Shown here: piece by piece, positions 63,380 through 64,000 of the stretch | Layout: each line of letters opens with the position of its first letter | Position numbering within the stretch: the stretch's first letter is position 1 | The notes under the pieces: generated by a model | The model's input: the letters and a program-made list of their open reading frames with translations, nothing else | Databases searched by the model: none | Told to the model about the DNA's origin: nothing | Position numbers and translations under genes: made by a program | Assembly: GCF_000373625.1 (NCBI RefSeq) | Contig: NZ_KB891994.1 | Span: 186,001-250,000, forward strand | Direction of reading: 5' to 3' | DNA length: 64,000 nucleotides | From: Streptomyces sp. LaPpAH-108 | GTDB taxonomy: Bacteria > Actinomycetota > Actinomycetes > Streptomycetales > Streptomycetaceae

Positions 63380-64000
63380 TCAGTCCGGAAGGACGTTGAT
63401 CGGGTGGCTGTCGGTCGCCCACAGGTACTGCACGGCGTACGCCCGCCAGGGCCGCCAGGCCTCGGCGCGGCCGGTGAGCGCGGCCGGGGTGGCGGGGAGC
63501 CCGAGGCGCTCGGCGGCGCGTCGTACTCCCAGGTCGGTGACGGGGAAGGCGTCGGGGTCGCCGAGGGCGCGCATGGCGATGACGTCGGCGGTCCAGGGCC
63601 CGAAGCCGGGCAGGTCGAGCAGGCGGGCGCGGGTCTCGGCCCGGTCGGACTCGGCGCCGAGCCGCAGCGTGCCGTCCGCGAGGTGCCGGACGAGCGTGGT
63701 CAGGGTGGTGCGCCGGGTGCGCGGCATGGCCAGGGTCTCGGGGTCCACAGCGGCCAGTGCCTCGGGGGTCGGGAAGAGATGGGTGAGCCCGCCCTCGGGG
63801 TCGTCCAGCGGTTTGCCGTGCGCGGTGACCAGGCGGGCCGCGTGGGTGCGGGCGGCGGCCGTGGACACCTGCTGTCCGAGCACGGCCCGTACGGCGAACT
63901 CGGCCTCGTCCACCGTGCGCGGCACCCGTCGTCCCGGCGCGCGGTCCACCAGCGGGGCGAGCGCGGGGTCGGCGCGCAGCCGTTCGTCGACGGCGGCCGG
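63380..64000 (-). CDS. alkA: DNA-3-methyladenine glycosylase (AlkA type), 5' truncated by window edge
   Basis: The last 206 residues of an HhH-GPD glycosylase; the frame runs unbroken past the right edge, so the start is outside. Visible are AVRAVLGQQVSTAAARTHAARLV (first helix of the domain), the helix-hairpin-helix LDLPGFGPWTADVIAMRALGDP and the catalytic Asp in FPVTDLGVRRAAERLG. It excises alkylated purines from DNA. In Streptomyces the gene is often a fusion with an Ada-type methyltransferase/regulator domain at the N-terminus; whether that holds here cannot be seen. It is co-transcribed with ogt. Confidence 0.92.
   Translation of the reverse strand, partial: PAAVDERLRADPALAPLVDRAPGRRVPRTVDEAEFAVRAVLGQQVSTAAARTHAARLVTAHGKPLDDPEGGLTHLFPTPEALAAVDPETLAMPRTRRTTLTTLVRHLADGTLRLGAESDRAETRARLLDLPGFGPWTADVIAMRALGDPDAFPVTDLGVRRAAERLGLPATPAALTGRAEAWRPWRAYAVQYLWATDSHPINVLPD

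Noticed and set aside
1..64000. tRNA, rRNA or riboswitch
   Set aside because: No cloverleaf with conserved TTCGA arm or known riboswitch core was recognised in the gaps I read; a covariance search was not possible.

Overview
The window is a high-GC actinobacterial chromosome segment and almost certainly comes from Streptomyces or a close relative. The signs are very high G+C with strong third-position GC bias, frequent GTG and TTG starts, overlapping ATGA/GTGA gene junctions, and characteristic families: a DUF5753-type HTH regulator, a DUF6158-like small protein, the crotonyl-CoA reductase locus, an Rv2578c-type radical SAM protein and PAP2-diacylglycerol kinase fusions. I see no rRNA, tRNA, CRISPR array, insertion sequence or prophage. 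Both edges cut genes: an acyl-CoA ligase at the left and an AlkA-type glycosylase at the right.

Layout. 1-9.7 kb: end of a fatty-acid CoA ligase, an aldo/keto reductase, a GH75 chitosanase-like protein, a membrane alpha/beta hydrolase divergent from a TetR regulator across a symmetric operator, two methyltransferases (one with a histidine-rich N-terminus), an orphan DUF5753 regulator, a MarR/Old-Yellow-Enzyme divergent pair with twin operators, and OsmC. 9.7-17.9 kb: a holin-like/phosphodiesterase membrane protein, a resolvase-like remnant, two metallo-beta-lactamase-fold hydrolases around a DedA protein, an aminotransferase-fold protein without a single lysine, and a low-complexity surface protein. 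17.9-26.7 kb: an ABC-F ATPase, a PAP2-DAGK fusion, a methyltransferase behind a 32-bp dyad, a short transketolase, VOC and GNAT proteins, and a MerR/membrane protein pair.

26.7-33.1 kb: a tight minus-strand run of four unrelated peptidases (M55, M20, S9, S66) that looks like a cell-wall or D-peptide recycling operon, with a GntR-like palindrome in front. Upstream of it is a radical SAM/SPASM homologue that has lost the CX3CX2C cluster motif. 33.1-44.4 kb: an epimerase, an ASCH protein, a stand-alone cytochrome oxidase subunit I, a methyltransferase, a large SpoIIE-type phosphatase with a fused ATPase domain, an MFS exporter with three Ig-like C-terminal domains, and an SRPBCC protein. The epimerase and ctaD are each preceded by a related array of 15-bp tandem repeats at nearly the same distance.

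44.4-48.5 kb: an Rv2578c-family radical SAM protein under a consensus LexA box, a secreted tripeptidyl-aminopeptidase-like hydrolase, a GNAT and a HEAT-repeat protein. 48.8-58.3 kb: an ethylmalonyl-CoA pathway cluster (double-module hydroxyacyl-CoA dehydrogenase, TetR, ccr, ecm, CitE/Mcl-like lyase, MaoC-type mesaconyl-CoA hydratase, acyl-CoA dehydrogenase), with tandem palindromes in the ccr promoter. This pathway assimilates acetyl-CoA and supplies ethylmalonyl-CoA and methylmalonyl-CoA. 58.4-64 kb: psd and pssA (phosphatidylethanolamine synthesis), a 19-bp hairpin terminator, a glycerate kinase, a Nudix hydrolase, a sirtuin, and the alkylation-repair pair ogt and alkA.
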